This document shows, in pieces, positions 12,576 to 25,100 of a stretch of 64,000 nt of DNA (within the stretch, counting starts at the first letter, position 1; the number at the start of each line of letters is the position of its first letter). A model generated the notes under the pieces. The model was not told where the DNA came from. It saw only the letters and a program-made list of their open reading frames with translations, and did no database searches. This stretch comes from Ehretia macrophylla (lineage: Eukaryota > Streptophyta > Magnoliopsida > Boraginales > Ehretiaceae). The DNA is taken from assembly GCA_037974665.1 (NCBI GenBank), contig CM075780.1:2328501-2392500 (forward strand), in the 5' to 3' direction. Made by a program: the position numbers and the translations under genes.

Positions 12576-13133
12576 GTCATGTTGAGGGCACAATTCCTTT
12601 ATGTGATAACGGTTCACAGTCCCATCCTAGAGATATGGCCCATTCAAAAGGCCCAATGGGCTTAACGACAACCCATCCGCTTCAACAACGCAGCATCCTC
12701 GCAAGACGTGATATCGACGCATTGTAGGGTCCTCTAATGTGCCGCAAGTAAGGTTGTCGTCCTTTTAACAGCTCATGACGTACGATCCAAGACGGAAAAA
12801 CAGAGCAAGAGAAGAAAAGTGGCCCGAAACTGATGAAAAGGTTCGATTTTGAGCTCCGAAAAGGGCACAGCGAGCTAGCTAGCTGTCCCCGTCGTATAGC
12901 TCTCAGAGAGCTTTCCAACGGTATGCTGTGCGCCTCGTAACTCCTTACGGATCAAAGGTTATTGGCACCGGAGCGACGGAGACCTGGTCACAAGCCCTAC
13001 GCCCTCGGTTTGCGGGCCCAGCCTCCACGTGAAGAGAAGTTGTCTTACCCAAGGTACCGTGGGATTCGATAATAGAAATGTGGTGGGTAAAGTATCTTGG
13101 CAACCCTAACCGGAGCAAAAAAAATTGAAAAGG

Positions 13134-13252
13134 GGGGTGCAACACAAGGACTTCCCAGGGGGTCACCCATTCTAGTACTACTCTCGCCCAAGCACGCTTA
13201 ACTTCGGAGTTCTGATGGGATCCGGTGCATTAGTGCTGGTATGATCGCACCC
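13134..13252 (-). rRNA. 5S rRNA copy 20
   Basis: Variants C107T (CpG) and G82A (box C). Confidence 0.94.
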
Positions 13253-13810
13253 GTCATGTTGAGGGCACAATTCCTTTATGTGATAACGGTTCACAGTCCC
13301 AGCCTAGAGATATGACCCATTCAAAAGGCCCAATGGGCTTAACGACAACCCATCCGCTTCAACAACGCAGCATCCTCGCAAGACGTGATATCGACGCATT
13401 GTAGGGTCCTCTAATGTGCCGCGAGTAAGGTTGTCGTCCTTTTAACAGCTCACGACGTACGATCCAGGACGGAAAAACAGAGCAAGAGAAGAAAAGTGGC
13501 CCAAAATTGATGAAAAGGTTCGATTTTGAGCTCCGAAAAGGGCACAGCGAGCTAGCTAGCTGTCCCCGTCGTAGAGCTCTCAGAGAGCTTTCCAAAGGCA
13601 TGCTGTGCGCCTCGTAACTCCTTACGGATCAAAAGTTATGGGCACCGGAGCGACGGAGACTTGGTCACAAGCCCTACGCCCTCGGTTTGCGGGCCCAACC
13701 TCCATGTGAAGAGAAGTTGTCTTGCCCAAGGTGCCGTGGGATTCGATAATAGAAATGTGGTGGGTAAAGTATCTTGGCAACCCTAACCGGAGCAAAAAAA
13801 ATTGAAAAGG

Positions 13811-13929
13811 GGGGTGCAACACGATGACTTCCCAGGGGGTCACCCATCCTAGTACTACTCGCGCCCAAGCACGCTTAACTTCGGAGTTCTGATGGGATCC
13901 GGTGCATTAGTGCTGGTATGATCGCACCT
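13811..13929 (-). rRNA. 5S rRNA copy 21
   Basis: Variants C105A, A69C and G1A. The first RNA base is changed, also seen in copies 50, 51, 53 and 80. Confidence 0.93.
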
Positions 13930-14486
13930 GTCATGTTGAGGGCACAATTCCTTTATGTGTAAATGGTTCACAGTCCCAGCCTAGAGATATGGCCCATTCA
14001 AAAGGCCCAATGGGCTTAACGACAACCCATCCGCTTCAACAACGCAACATCCTCGCAAGACGTGATATCGACGCATTGTAGGCTCCTCTAATGTGCCGCG
14101 AGCAAGGTTGTCGTCATTTTAACAGCTCACGACGTGCGATCCGGGACGGAAAAACAGAGCAAAAGAAGAAAAGTGGTCCGAGACTGATGAAAAGGTTCGA
14201 TTTTCAGCTACGAAAAGGGCACAGTGAGCTAGCTAGCTGCCCCCGTCGTAGAGCTCTCAGAGAGCTTTCCAACGGTATGCTGTGCGCCTCGTAACTCCTT
14301 ACGGATCAAAAGTTATGGGCACCGGAGCGACGGAGACCTGGTCACAAGCCCTACGCCCTCGGTTTGCAGGCCCAGCCTCCACGTGAAGAGAAGTTGTCTT
14401 GCCCAAGGTTCCGTGGGATTCGATAATAGAAATGTGGTGGGTAAAGTATATTGGCAACCCTAACCGGAGCAAAAAAAATTGAAAAG

Positions 14487-14605
14487 GGGGTGCAACACGA
14501 GGACTTCCCAGGGGGTCACGCATCCTATTACTACCCTCGCCCAAGCACGCTTAACTTCGGAGTTCTGATGGGATCCGGTGCATTAGTGCTGGTATGATCG
14601 CCCCC
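14487..14605 (-). rRNA. 5S rRNA copy 22 (four variants)
   Basis: Variants G86C (box C), C78A, A71G and T4G. T4G breaks a helix I pair. Short indels in the flanks give a 675-bp pitch to the next copy. Confidence 0.92.
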
Positions 14606-15161
14606 GTCAATTGAGGGCACAATTCCTTTATGTGTTAAAGGTTCACAGTCCCAGCCTAGAGATATGGCCCATTCAAAAGGCCCAATGGGCTTAACGACAA
14701 CCTATCCGCTTCAACAACGCAGCATCCTCGCAAGACGTGATATCGACGCATTGTAGGGTCCTCTAATGTGCCGCGAGTTAGGTTGTCGTCCTTTTAACAG
14801 CTCACGACGTACGATTCGGGACGGAAAAACAGAGCAAAAGAAGAAAAGTGGCCCGAAAGTGATGAAAAGGTTCGATTTTGAGCTCCGAAAAGGGTACAGT
14901 GAGCTAGCTAGCTGCCCCCGTCGTAGAGCTCTCAGAGAGCTTTCCAACGGTATGCTGTGAGCCCTGTAACTCCTTACGGATCAAAAGTTATGGGCACCGG
15001 AGCGACGGAGACCTGGTCACAAGCCCTACGCCCTCGGTTTGCGGGCCCAGCTTCCACGTGAAGAGAAGTTGTCTTGCCCAAGGTGCCGTGGGATTCGATA
15101 ATAGAAATGTGGTGTGTAAAGTATATTGGCAACCCTAACCGGAGCAAAAAAAATTGAAAAG

Positions 15162-15280
15162 GGGGTGCAACACGAGGACTTCCCATGGGGTCACCCATCC
15201 TAGTACTACTCTCGCCCAAGCACGCTTAACTTCGGAGTTCTGATGGGATCCGGTGCATTAGTGCTCGTATGATCGCACCC
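15162..15280 (-). rRNA. 5S rRNA copy 23
   Basis: Variants C95A (box C) and C15G. Confidence 0.94.
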
Positions 15281-15838
15281 GTCATGTTGAGGGCACAATT
15301 CCTTTATGTGTTAACGGTTCACAGTCCCAGCCTAGAGATATGGCCCATTCAAAAGGCCCAATGGGCTTAACGACAACCCATCCGCTTCAACAACGCAGCA
15401 TCCTCGCAAGACGTGATATCGACGCATTGTAGGGTCCTCTAATGTGCCGCGAGTAAATTTGTCATCCTTTAAACAGCTCACGACGTACGATCCGGGACGG
15501 AAAAATAGAGCAAAAGAAGAAAAGTGTCCCAAAATTAATGAAAACGTTCAATTTTGAGCTCCAAAAAGGGCACAGCGAGCTCGCTGGCTGCCCCCGTCGT
15601 AGAGCTCTCAGAGAGCTCTCCAACGGTATGCTGTGAGCCCCGTAACTCCTTACGGATCAAAAGTTATGGGCACTGGAGCGACGGAGACTTGGTCACAAGC
15701 CCTACCCCCGCGGTTTGCGGGCCCAGCCTCCACGTGAAGAGAAGTTGTCTTGCCCAAGGTGCCGTGGGATTCGATAATAGAAATGTGGTGGGTAAAGTAT
15801 CTTGGCAACCCTAACCGGAGCAAAAAAAAATGAAAAGG

Positions 15839-15957
15839 GGGGTGCAACATGAGGACTTCCCAGGGGGTCACCCATCCTATTACTACTCTCGCCCAAGCAC
15901 GCTTAACTTCGGAGTTCTGATGGGATCCGGTGCATTAGTGCTGGTATGATCGAACCC
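15839..15957 (-). rRNA. 5S rRNA copy 24
   Basis: Variants G108A (CpG), C78A (shared with copy 22) and G5T in helix I. The base at -1 is T instead of C. Confidence 0.93.
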
Positions 15958-16479
15958 ATCATGTTGAGGGCACAATTCCTTTATGTGTTAACAGTTCACA
16001 GTACCAGCTTAGAGATATGGCCCATTCAAAAGGCCCAATGGGCTTAACGACAACCCATCCGCTTCAACAACGCAGCATCCTCGCAAGACGTGATATCGAC
16101 GCATTGTAGGGTCCTCTAATGTGCCGCGAGTAAGGTTGTCGTCCTTTTAACAGCTCACGACGTACGATCCGAGACGGAAAAATAGAGCAAAAGAAGAAAA
16201 GTGGCCCGAAACTGATGAAAAGGTTCGATTTTCAGCTCTGAAAAGGGCAAAGCGAGCTAGCTAGCTGCCCCCGTCGTAGAGCTCTCAGAGAGCTTTCCAA
16301 CGGTATGCTGTGCGCCTCGTAACTCCTTACGGATCAAAAGTTATGGGCACTGGTTTGCGGGCCCAGCCTCCATGTGAAGAGAAGTTGTCTTGCCCAAGGT
16401 GCCGTGGTATTCGATTATAGAAATGTGGTGGGTAAAGTATCTTGGCAACCCTAACCGGAGCAAAAAAAAATTGAAAAGG

Positions 16480-16598
16480 GGGTTGCAACACGAGGACTTC
16501 CCAGGGGGTCACCCATCCTAGTACTACTCTCGCCCAAGCATGCTTAACTTCGGAGTTCTGATGGGATCCGATGCATTAGTGCTGGTATGATCGCACCC
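16480..16598 (-). rRNA. 5S rRNA copy 25 (640-bp unit)
   Basis: Variants C116A (helix I), G58A (CpG, box A) and C28T, all shared with copy 28. First gene of the three-unit higher-order repeat. Confidence 0.93.
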
Positions 16599-17156
16599 GT
16601 CATGTTGAGGGCACAATTCCTTTATGTGTTAAAGGTTCACAGTCCCAGCCTAGAGATATGGCCCATTCAAAAGGCCCAATGGGCTTAACGACAACCCATC
16701 CGCTTCAACAACGCAGCATCCTCGTAAGACGTGATATCGACGCATTGTAGGGTCCTCTAATGTGCCGCGAGTAAGGTTGTCATCCTTTTAACAGCTCACG
16801 ACGTACGATCCGGGACGGAAAAACAGAGCAAAAGAAGAAAAGTGGCTCGAAACAGATGAAAAGGTTCGATTTTGAGCTCCGAAAAGGGCACAGCGAGCTA
16901 GCTAGCTGCCCCCATCGTAGAGCTCTTACAGTGCTTTCCAACGGTATGTTGTGCGCCTCGTAACTCCTTACGGATCAAAAGTTATGGGTACCGGAGTGAC
17001 GGAGACCTGGTCACAAGCCCTACGCCCTCGGTTTGTGGGCCCAGCCTCCACGTGAAAAGAAGTTGTCTTGCCCATGGTGCCGTGGGATTCGATAATAGAA
17101 ATGTGGTGGGTAAAGTATCTTGGCAACCCTAACCGGAGCAAAAAAAATTGAAAAGG

Positions 17157-17275
17157 GGGGTGCAACACGAGGACTTCCCAGGGGGTCACCCATCCTAGTA
17201 CTACTCTTTCCCAAGCACGCTTAACTTCGGAGTTCTGATGGGATCCGGTGCATTAGTGCTGGTATGATCGCACCC
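17157..17275 (-). rRNA. 5S rRNA copy 26
   Basis: Variants C67A and G68A remove the intermediate-element CpG. Both are shared with copy 29. Confidence 0.94.
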
Positions 17276-17796
17276 GTCATGTTGAGGGCACAATTCCTTT
17301 ATGTGTTAACGGTTCCCAGTCCCAGCCAAGAGATATGGCCCATTCAAAAGGCCCAATAGGCTTAACGACAACCCATTCGCTTCAACAACGCAGCATCCTC
17401 GCAAGACGTGATATCGACGCATTGTAGGGTCCTCTAATGTGCCGCGAGTAAGGTTGTCGTCCTTTTAACAGCTCACGACGTATGATCCGGGACGGAAAAA
17501 CAGAGCAAAAGAAGAAAAGTGGCCCGAAACTGATGAAAACGTTCGATTTTGAGCTTCGAAAAGGGCACAGCGAGCTAGCTAGCTGCCCCCGTCGTAGAGC
17601 TCTCAGAGAGCTTTCCAACGGTATGCTGTGCGCCTCGTAACTCCTTACGGATCAAAAGTTATGGGCACCGATTTGTGGGCCCAGCCTCCACTTGAAGAGA
17701 AGTTGTCTTGCCCAAGGTGCCGTGGGATTCGATAATAGAAATGTGGTGGGTAAAGTATCTTGGCAACCCTAACCGGAGCAAAAAAAATTGAAAAGG

Positions 17797-17915
17797 GGGG
17801 TGCAACACGAGGACTTCCCAAGGGGTCACCCATCCTAGTACTACTCTCGCCCAAGCAAGCTTAACTTCGGAGTTCTGATGGGATCCGGTGCATTAGTGCT
17901 GGTATGATCGCACCC
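17797..17915 (-). rRNA. 5S rRNA copy 27 (640-bp unit)
   Basis: Variants C95T (box C, shared with copy 30) and G58T. The 37-bp block is absent and the G-box position reads CACTTG. Confidence 0.94.
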
Positions 17916-18436
17916 GTCATGTTGAGGGCACAATTCCTTTATGTGTTAACGGTTCACAGTCCCAGCCTAGAGATATGGCCCATTCAAAAGGCCCAATGGG
18001 CTTAACGACAACCCATCCGCTTCAACAACGCAGCATCCTCGCAAGACGTGATATCGACGCATTGTAAGGTCCTCTAATGTGCCGCGAGTAAGGTTGTCGT
18101 CCTTTTAACAGCTCGCGACGTACGATCCGGGACGGAAAAACAGAGCAAAAGAAGAAAAGTGGCCCGAAACTAATGAAAACGTTCGATTTTGAGCTCCGAA
18201 AAGGGCAAAGCGAGCTAGCTAGCTGCCCCCGTCGTAGAGCTCTCAGAGAGCTTTCCAACGGTATGCTGTGCGCCTCGTAACTCCTTACGGATCAAAAGTT
18301 ATGGGCACTGGTTGCGGGCCCAGCCTCCATGTGAAGAGAAGTTGTCTTGCCCAAGGTGCCGTGGTATTCGATTATAGAAATGTGGTGGGTAAAGTATCTT
18401 GGCAACCCCAACCGGAGCAAAAAAAAATTGAAAAGG

Positions 18437-18555
18437 GGGTTGCAACACGAGGACTTCCCAGGGGGTCACCCATCCTAGTACTACTCTCGCCCAAGCATGC
18501 TTAACTTCGTAGTTCTGATGGGATCCGATGCATTAGTGCTGGTATGATCGCACCC
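18437..18555 (-). rRNA. 5S rRNA copy 28 (640-bp unit)
   Basis: Variants C116A, G58A and C28T as in copy 25, plus C46A. First gene of the second three-unit block. Confidence 0.93.
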
Positions 18556-19113
18556 GTCATGTTGAGGGCACAATTCCTTTATGTGTTAAAGGTTCACAGT
18601 CCCAGCCTAGAGATATGGCCCATTCAAAAGGCCCAATGGGCTTAACGACAACCCATCCGCTTCAACAACGCAGCATCCTCGCAAGACATGATATCGACGG
18701 ATTGTAGGGTCCTCTAATGTGCCGCGAGTAAGGTTGTCATCCTTTTAACAGCTCACGACGTACGATCCAGGACGGAAAAACAGAGCAAAAGAAGAAAAGT
18801 GGCTCGAAACAGATGAAAAGGTTCGATTTTGAGCTCCGAAAAGGGCACAGCGAGCTAGCTAGCTGCCCCCATCGTAGAGCTCTTACAGTGCTTTCCAACG
18901 ATATGTTGTGCGCCTCGTAACTCCTTACGGATCAAAAGTTATGGGCACCGGAGTGACGGAGACCTGGTCACAAGCCCTACGCCCTCGGTTTGTGGGCCCA
19001 GCCTCCACGTGAAAAGAAGTTGTCTTGCCCATGGTACCGTGGGATTCGATAATAGAAATGTGGTGGGTAAAGTATCTTGGCAACCCTAACCGGAGCAAAA
19101 AAAATTGAAAAGG

Positions 19114-19232
19114 GGGGTGCAACACGAGGACTTCCCAGGGGGTCACCCATCCTAGTACTACTCTTTCCCAAGCACGCTTAACTTCGGAGTTCTGATGGGA
19201 TCCGGTGCATTAGTGCTGGTATGATCGCACCC
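19114..19232 (-). rRNA. 5S rRNA copy 29
   Basis: Variants C67A and G68A, identical to copy 26. Confidence 0.94.
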
Positions 19233-19753
19233 GTCATGTTGAGGGCACAATTCCTTTATGTGTTAACGGTTCCCAGTCCCAGCCATGAGATATGACCCAT
19301 TCAAAAGGCCCAATAGGCTTAACGACAACCCATCCGCTTCAACAACGCAGCATCCTCGCAAGACGTGATATCGACGCATTGTAGGGTCCTCTAATGTGCC
19401 GCGAGTAAGGTTGTCGTCCTTTTAACAGCTCACGACGTATGATCCGGGACGGAAAAACAGAGCAAAAGAAGAAAAGTGGCCCGAAACTGATGAAAACGTT
19501 CGATTTTGAGCTTTGAAAAGGGCACAGCGAGCTAGCTAGCTGCCCCCGTCGTAGAGCTCTCAGAGAGCTTTCCAACGGTATGCTGTGCGCCTCGTAACTC
19601 CTTACGGATCAAAAGTTATGGGCACCGGTTTGTGGGCCCAGCCTCCACGTGAAGAGAAGTTGTCTTGCCCAAGGTGCCGTGGGATTCGATAATAGAAATG
19701 TGGTGGGTAAAGTATCTTGGCAACCCTAACCGGAGCAAAAAAAATTGAAAAGG

Positions 19754-19872
19754 GGGGTGCAACACGAGGACTTCCCAAGGGGTCACCCATCCTAGTACTA
19801 CTCTCGCCCAAGCACGCTTAACTTCGGAGTTCTGATGGGATCCCGTGCATTAGTGCTGGTATGATCGCACCC
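19754..19872 (-). rRNA. 5S rRNA copy 30 (640-bp unit)
   Basis: Variants C95T (as copy 27) and C29G. Confidence 0.94.
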
Positions 19873-20392
19873 GTCATGTTGAGGGCACAATTCCTTTATG
19901 TGTTAACGGTTCACAGTCCCAGCCTAGAGATATGGCCCATTCAAAAGGCCCAATGGGGTTAACGACAACCCATCCGCTTCAACAACGCAGCATCCTCGCA
20001 AGACGTGATATCGACGCATTGTAAGGTCCTCTAATGTGCCGCGAGTAAGGTTGTCATCCTTTTAACAGCTCACGACGTACGATCCGGGATGAAAAAACAG
20101 AGCAAATGAAGAAAAGTGGCCCAAAACTAATGAAAACGTTCGATTTTGAGCTCCGAAAAGGGCACAGCGAGCTAGCTAGCTGCCCCCGTCATAGAGCTCT
20201 CAGAGAGATTTCCAACGGTATGCTGTGCGGCTCGTAACTCCTTACGGATCAAAAGTTATGGGCACCGGTTTGCGGGCCCAGCCTCCATGTGAAGGGAAGT
20301 TGTCTTGCCCAAGGTGCCGTGGTATTCGATAATAGAAATGTGGTGGGTAAAGTATCTTGGCAACCCTAACTGGAGCAAAAAAAATTGAAAAG

Positions 20393-20511
20393 GGGGTGCA
20401 ACACGAGGACTTCCCAGGGGGTCACCCATCCTAGTACTACTCTCGCCCAAGCATGCTTAACTTCGGAGTTCTGATGGGATCCGGTGCATTAGTACTGGTA
20501 TGATTGCACCC
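20393..20511 (-). rRNA. 5S rRNA copy 31 (640-bp unit)
   Basis: Variants G58A (CpG, box A), C18T and G7A (CpG). The 3' spacer has CATGTG, like copies 25 and 28, so it may open a third three-unit block. Confidence 0.93.
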
Positions 20512-21069
20512 GTCATGTTGAGGGCACAATTCCTTTATGTGTTAAAGGTTCACAGTCCCAGCCAAGAGATATGGCCCATTCAAAAGGCCCAATGGGCTTA
20601 ACGACAACCCATCCGCTTCAACAACGCAGCATCCTTGCAAGACGTGATATCGACGCATTGTATGATCCTCTAATGTGCCGCGAGTTAGGTTGTCGTCCTT
20701 TTAACATCTCACGACGTACGATCCGGGACGGAAAAACAGAGCAAAAGAAGAAAAGTGGCCCGAAACTGATGAAAAGGTTCGATTTTGAGCTCCGAAAAGG
20801 GCAAAGCGAGCTAGATAGCTGCCCCCGTCGTAGAGCTCTCAGAGTGCTTTCCAACGGTATGCTGTGCGCCTCGTAACTCCTTACGGATCTAAAGTTATGG
20901 GCACCGGAGCGACGGAGACTTGGTCACAAGCCCTACGCCCTCAGTTTGCGGGCCCAGCCTCCACGTGAAGAGAAGTTGTCTTGCCCAAGGTGCCGTGGGA
21001 TTCGATAATAGAAATATGGTGGGTAAAGTATCTTGGCAACCCTAACCGGAGCAAAAAAAATTGAAAAGA

Positions 21070-21188
21070 GGGGTGCAACACGAGGACTTCCCAGGGGGTC
21101 ACCCATCCTGGTACTACTCTCGCCTAAGCATGCTTAACTTCGGAGTTCTGATGGGATCCGATGCATTAGTGCTGGTATGATCGCACCC
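21070..21188 (-). rRNA. 5S rRNA copy 32 (four variants)
   Basis: Variants T79C, G64A, G58A and C28T. Two are in box A. G58A and C28T link it to copies 25 and 28. Confidence 0.93.
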
Positions 21189-21746
21189 GTCATGTTGAGG
21201 GCACAATTCTTTTATGTGTTAACGGTTCCCAGTCCCAGCCTAGAGATATGGCCCATTCAAAAGGCCCAATGGGCTTAACGACAACCCATCCGCTTCAACA
21301 ACGCAGCATCCTCGCAACACGTGATATCGACGCATTGTAGGGTCCTCTAATGTCCCGCGAGTAGGGTTGTCGTCCTTTTAACAGCTCACGACGTACGATC
21401 CGGGACGGAAAAACAGAGCAAAAGAAGAAAAGTGGCCCGAAACTGATGAAAACGTTCGATTTTGAGTTCCGAAAAGGGCACAGCAAGCTAGCTGGCTGCC
21501 CCCGTCGTAGAGCTCTCAGAGAGCTTTCCAACGGTATGCTATGCGCCTCGTAACTCCTTACGGATCAAAAGTTATGGGCACCGGAGCGACGGAGACCTGG
21601 TCACAAGCCCTACGCCCTCGGTTTGCGGGACCAGCCTCCACGTGAAGAGAAGTTGTCTTGCCCAAGGTGCCGTGGGATTCGATAATAGAAATGTGGTGGA
21701 TAAAGTATCTTGGCAACCCTAACCGGAGCAAAAAAAATTGAAAAGG

Positions 21747-21865
21747 GGGGTGCAAAACGAGGACTTCCCAGGGGGTCACCCATCCTAGTACTACTCTCGC
21801 CCAAGCACGCTTAACTTCGGAGTTCTGATGGGATCCGGTGCATTAGTGCTGGTATGATCGCACCC
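21747..21865 (-). rRNA. 5S rRNA copy 33
   Basis: Variant G110T. The base at -1 is A instead of C, which may reduce transcription. Confidence 0.94.
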
Positions 21866-23135
21866 TTCATGTTGAGGGCACAATTCCTTTATGTGTTAAC
21901 GGTTCACAGTCCCAGCCTAGAGATATGGCCCATTCAAAAGGCCCAATGGGCTTAACGACAACCCATCCGCTTCAACAACGCAGCATCCTCGCAAGACGTG
22001 ATATCGACACATTGTAGGGTCCTCTAATGTGCCGCGAGTAAGGTTGTCGTCCTTTTAACAGCTCACGACGTACGATTCGGGACGGAAAAACAGAGCAAAA
22101 GAAGAAAAGTGGCCCGAAAATGATGAAAACGTTCGATTTTGAGCTCCGAAAAGGGCACAGCGAGCTAGCTAGCTGCCCCCGTCGTAGAGCTCTCAGAGAG
22201 CTTTCCAACGGTATGCTGTGCGCCTCGTAACTCCTTACGGATCAAAAGTTATGGGCACCAGTTTGCGGGCCCAGCCTCCATGTGAAGAGAAGTTGTCTTG
22301 CCCAAGGTGCCGTGGTATTCGATAATAGAAATGTGGTGGGTAAAGTATCTTGGCAACCCTAACCGGAGCAAAAAAAATTGAAAAGAGGGGTGCAACACGA
22401 GGACTTCCCAGGGGGTCACCCATCCTAGTACTACTCTCGCCCAAGCACGCTTAACTTCGGAGTTCTGATGGGATCCGGTGCATTAGTGCTGGTATGATCG
22501 CACCCTTCATGTTGAGGGCACAATTCCTTTATGTGTTAACGGTTCACAGTCCCAGCCTAGAGATATGGCCCATTCAAAAGGCCCAATGGGCTTAACGACA
22601 ACCCATCCGCTTCAACAACGCAGCATCCTCGCAAGACGTGATATCGACACATTGTAGGGTCCTCTAATGTGCCGCGAGTAAGGTTGTCGTCCTTTTAACA
22701 GCTCACGACGTACGATTCGGGACGGAAAAACAGAGCAAAAGAAGAAAAGTGGCCCGAAAATGATGAAAACGTTCGATTTTGAGCTCCGAAAAGGGCACAG
22801 CGAGCTAGCTAGCTGCCCCCGTCGTAGAGCTCTCAGAGAGCTTTCCAACGGTATGCTGTGCGCCTCGTAACTCCTTACGGATCAAAAGTTATGGGCACCA
22901 GTTTGCGGGCCCAGCCTCCATGTGAAGAGAAGTTGTCTTGCCCAAGGTGCCGTGGTATTCGATAATAGAAATGTGGTGGGTAAAGTATCTTGGCAACCCT
23001 AACCGGAGCAAAAAAAATTGAAAAGAGGGGTGCAACACGAGGACTTCCCAGGGGGTCACCCATCCTAGTACTACTCTCGCCCAAGCACGCTTAACTTCGG
23101 AGTTCTGATGGGATCCGGTGCATTAGTGCTGGTAT
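21757..23135 (-). repeat. Recent 640-bp tandem duplication
   Basis: Sequence from 21757 to 22495 matches 22397 to 23135 (shift 640) with no difference I can find, over about 739 bp. Private variants such as GACACATTG, ACGATTCGG and CGAAAATGATG are in both. Confidence 0.85.
22387..22505 (-). rRNA. 5S rRNA copy 34 (consensus, 640-bp unit)
   Basis: The gene body matches the consensus but -1 is A, as in copy 33. Part of a recent 640-bp tandem duplication. Confidence 0.96.
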
Positions 23136-23145
23136 AATCGCACCC
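23027..23145 (-). rRNA. 5S rRNA copy 35 (640-bp unit)
   Basis: Single variant C10T. Its 3' spacer shows no difference from that of copy 34. Confidence 0.95.
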
Positions 23146-23703
23146 GTCATGTTGAGGGCACAATTCCTTTATGTGTTAACGGTTCACAGTCCCAGCCTAG
23201 AGATATGGCCCGTTCAAAAGACCCAATGGGCTTAACGACAACCCATCCGCTTCAACAACGCAGCATCCTCGCAAGACGTGATATCGACGCATTGTAGGGT
23301 CCTCTAATGTGCCGCGAGTAAGGTTGTCGTCCTTTTAACAGCTCACGACGTACGATCCGGGACAAAAAAACAGAGGAAAAGAAGAAAAGTGGCCCGAAAC
23401 TGATGAAAACGTTCAATTTTGATCTCTGAAAAGGGCAAAGCGAGCTAGCTAGCTGCCCCCGTCGTAGAGCTCTCAAAGAGCTTTCCAACGGTTTGCTGTG
23501 CGCCTCGTAACTCCTTACGGATCAAAAGTTATGGGCACCGGAGCGACGGAGACCTGGTCACAAGCCCTACGCCCTCGGTTTGCGGGCCCAGCCTCCACGT
23601 GTAGAGAAGTTGTCTTGCCCAAGGTACCGTGGGATTCGATAATAGAAATGTGGTGGGTAAAGTATCATGGCAACCCTAACCGGAGCAAAAAAAATTGAAA
23701 AGG

Positions 23704-23821
23704 GGGGTGCAACACGAGGACTTCCCAGGGGGTCACCCATCTTAGTACTACTCCGCCCAAGCACGCTTAACTTTGGAGTTCTGATGGGATCCGGTGCATT
23801 AGTGCTGGTATGATCGCACCC
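23704..23821 (-). rRNA. 5S rRNA copy 36 (118 nt, one-base deletion)
   Basis: One base is missing around gene positions 69-71 in the intermediate element. Other variants are G81A (box C) and G48A (CpG). The deletion changes spacing between box A and box C, so this copy is likely impaired. Confidence 0.9.
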
Positions 23822-24342
23822 GTCATGTTGAGGGCACAATTTCTTTATGTGTTAACGGTTCACAGTCCCAGCCTAGAGATATGGCCCATTCAAAAGGCCC
23901 AATGGGCTTAACGACAACCCATCCGCTTCAGCAACGCAGCATCCTCGCAAGACGTGATATCGACGCATTGTAGGGTCCTCTAATGTTCCGCGAATAAGGT
24001 TGTCATCCTTTTAACAGCTCACGACGTACGATCCGGGACGGAAAAACAGAGCAAAAGAAGAAAAGTGGTCCGAAACTGATGAAATGGTTCGATTTTGAAC
24101 TCCAAAAAGGGCACAGCGAGCAAGCTAGTTGCGCCCGTCGTAGAGCTCTCAGAGAGCTTTCCAACGGTATGCTGTGCACCTCGTAACTCCTTACGGATCA
24201 AAAGTTATGGGCACCGGTTTGCGGGCCCAGCCTCCACGTGAAGAGAAGTTGTCTTGCCCAAGGTGCCGTGGGATTTGATAATAGAAATGTGGTGGGTAAA
24301 GTATCTTGGCAACCCCAACCGGAGCAAAAAAAATTGAAAAGG

Positions 24343-24461
24343 GGGGTGCAACACGAGGACTTCCCAGGGGGTCACCCATCCTAGTACTACTCTTGCCCAA
24401 GCACGCTTAACTTCGGAGTTCTGATGGGATCCGGTGCATTAGTGCTGGTATGATCGCACCC
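24343..24461 (-). rRNA. 5S rRNA copy 37 (640-bp unit)
   Basis: Single variant G68A (CpG). The 37-bp block is absent but the G-box stays CACGTG. Confidence 0.95.
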
Positions 24462-24981
24462 GTCATGTTGAGGGCACAATTCCTTTATGTGTTAACGGTT
24501 CACAGTCCCAGCCTAGAGATATGGCCCATTCAAAAGGCCCAATGGGCTTAACGACAACCCATCCACTTCAACAACGCAGCATCCTCGCAAGACGTGATAT
24601 CGACGCATTGTAGGGTCCTCTAATGTGCCGCGAGTAAGGTTGTCGTCCTTTTAACAGCTCACGACGTACAATCCGGGACGGAAAAACAGAGCAAAAGAAG
24701 AAAAGTGGCCCAAAACTGATGAAAACGTTCGATTTTGAGCTCCGAAAAGGGCACAGCGAGCTAGCTAGCTACCCCCGTCGTAGAGCTCTCAGAGAGCTTT
24801 CCAACGGTATGATGTGCGCCTCATAACTCCTTACGGATCAAAAGTTATGGGCACCGGTTTGCGGGCCCAGCCTCCACGTGAAGAGAAGTTGTCTTGCCCA
24901 AGGTGCCGTGGGATTCGATAATAGAAATGTGGTGGGTAAGTATCTTGGCAACCCTAACCGGAGCAAAAAAAATGGAAAAGG

Positions 24982-25100
24982 GGGGTGCAACACGAGGACT
25001 TGCCAGGGGGTCACCCATCCTAGTACTACTCTCGCCCAAGCACGCTTAACTTCGTAGTTCTGATGGGATCCGGTGCCTTAGTGCTGGTATGATCGCACCC
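24982..25100 (-). rRNA. 5S rRNA copy 38 (640-bp unit)
   Basis: Variants G99C, C46A and T24G. The 37-bp block is absent with CACGTG retained. Confidence 0.93.

Larger units (their letters stand above)
16480..18436 (-). repeat. Higher-order repeat B, block 1 (three units, 1,957 bp)
   Basis: Copies 25-27 with markers C116A+G58A+C28T, then C67A+G68A, then C95T, repeat in that order in copies 28-30. Confidence 0.85.
18437..20392 (-). repeat. Higher-order repeat B, block 2 (three units, 1,956 bp)
   Basis: Copies 28-30, with the same marker order as block 1. Copy 31 resembles the first unit again. Confidence 0.85.
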
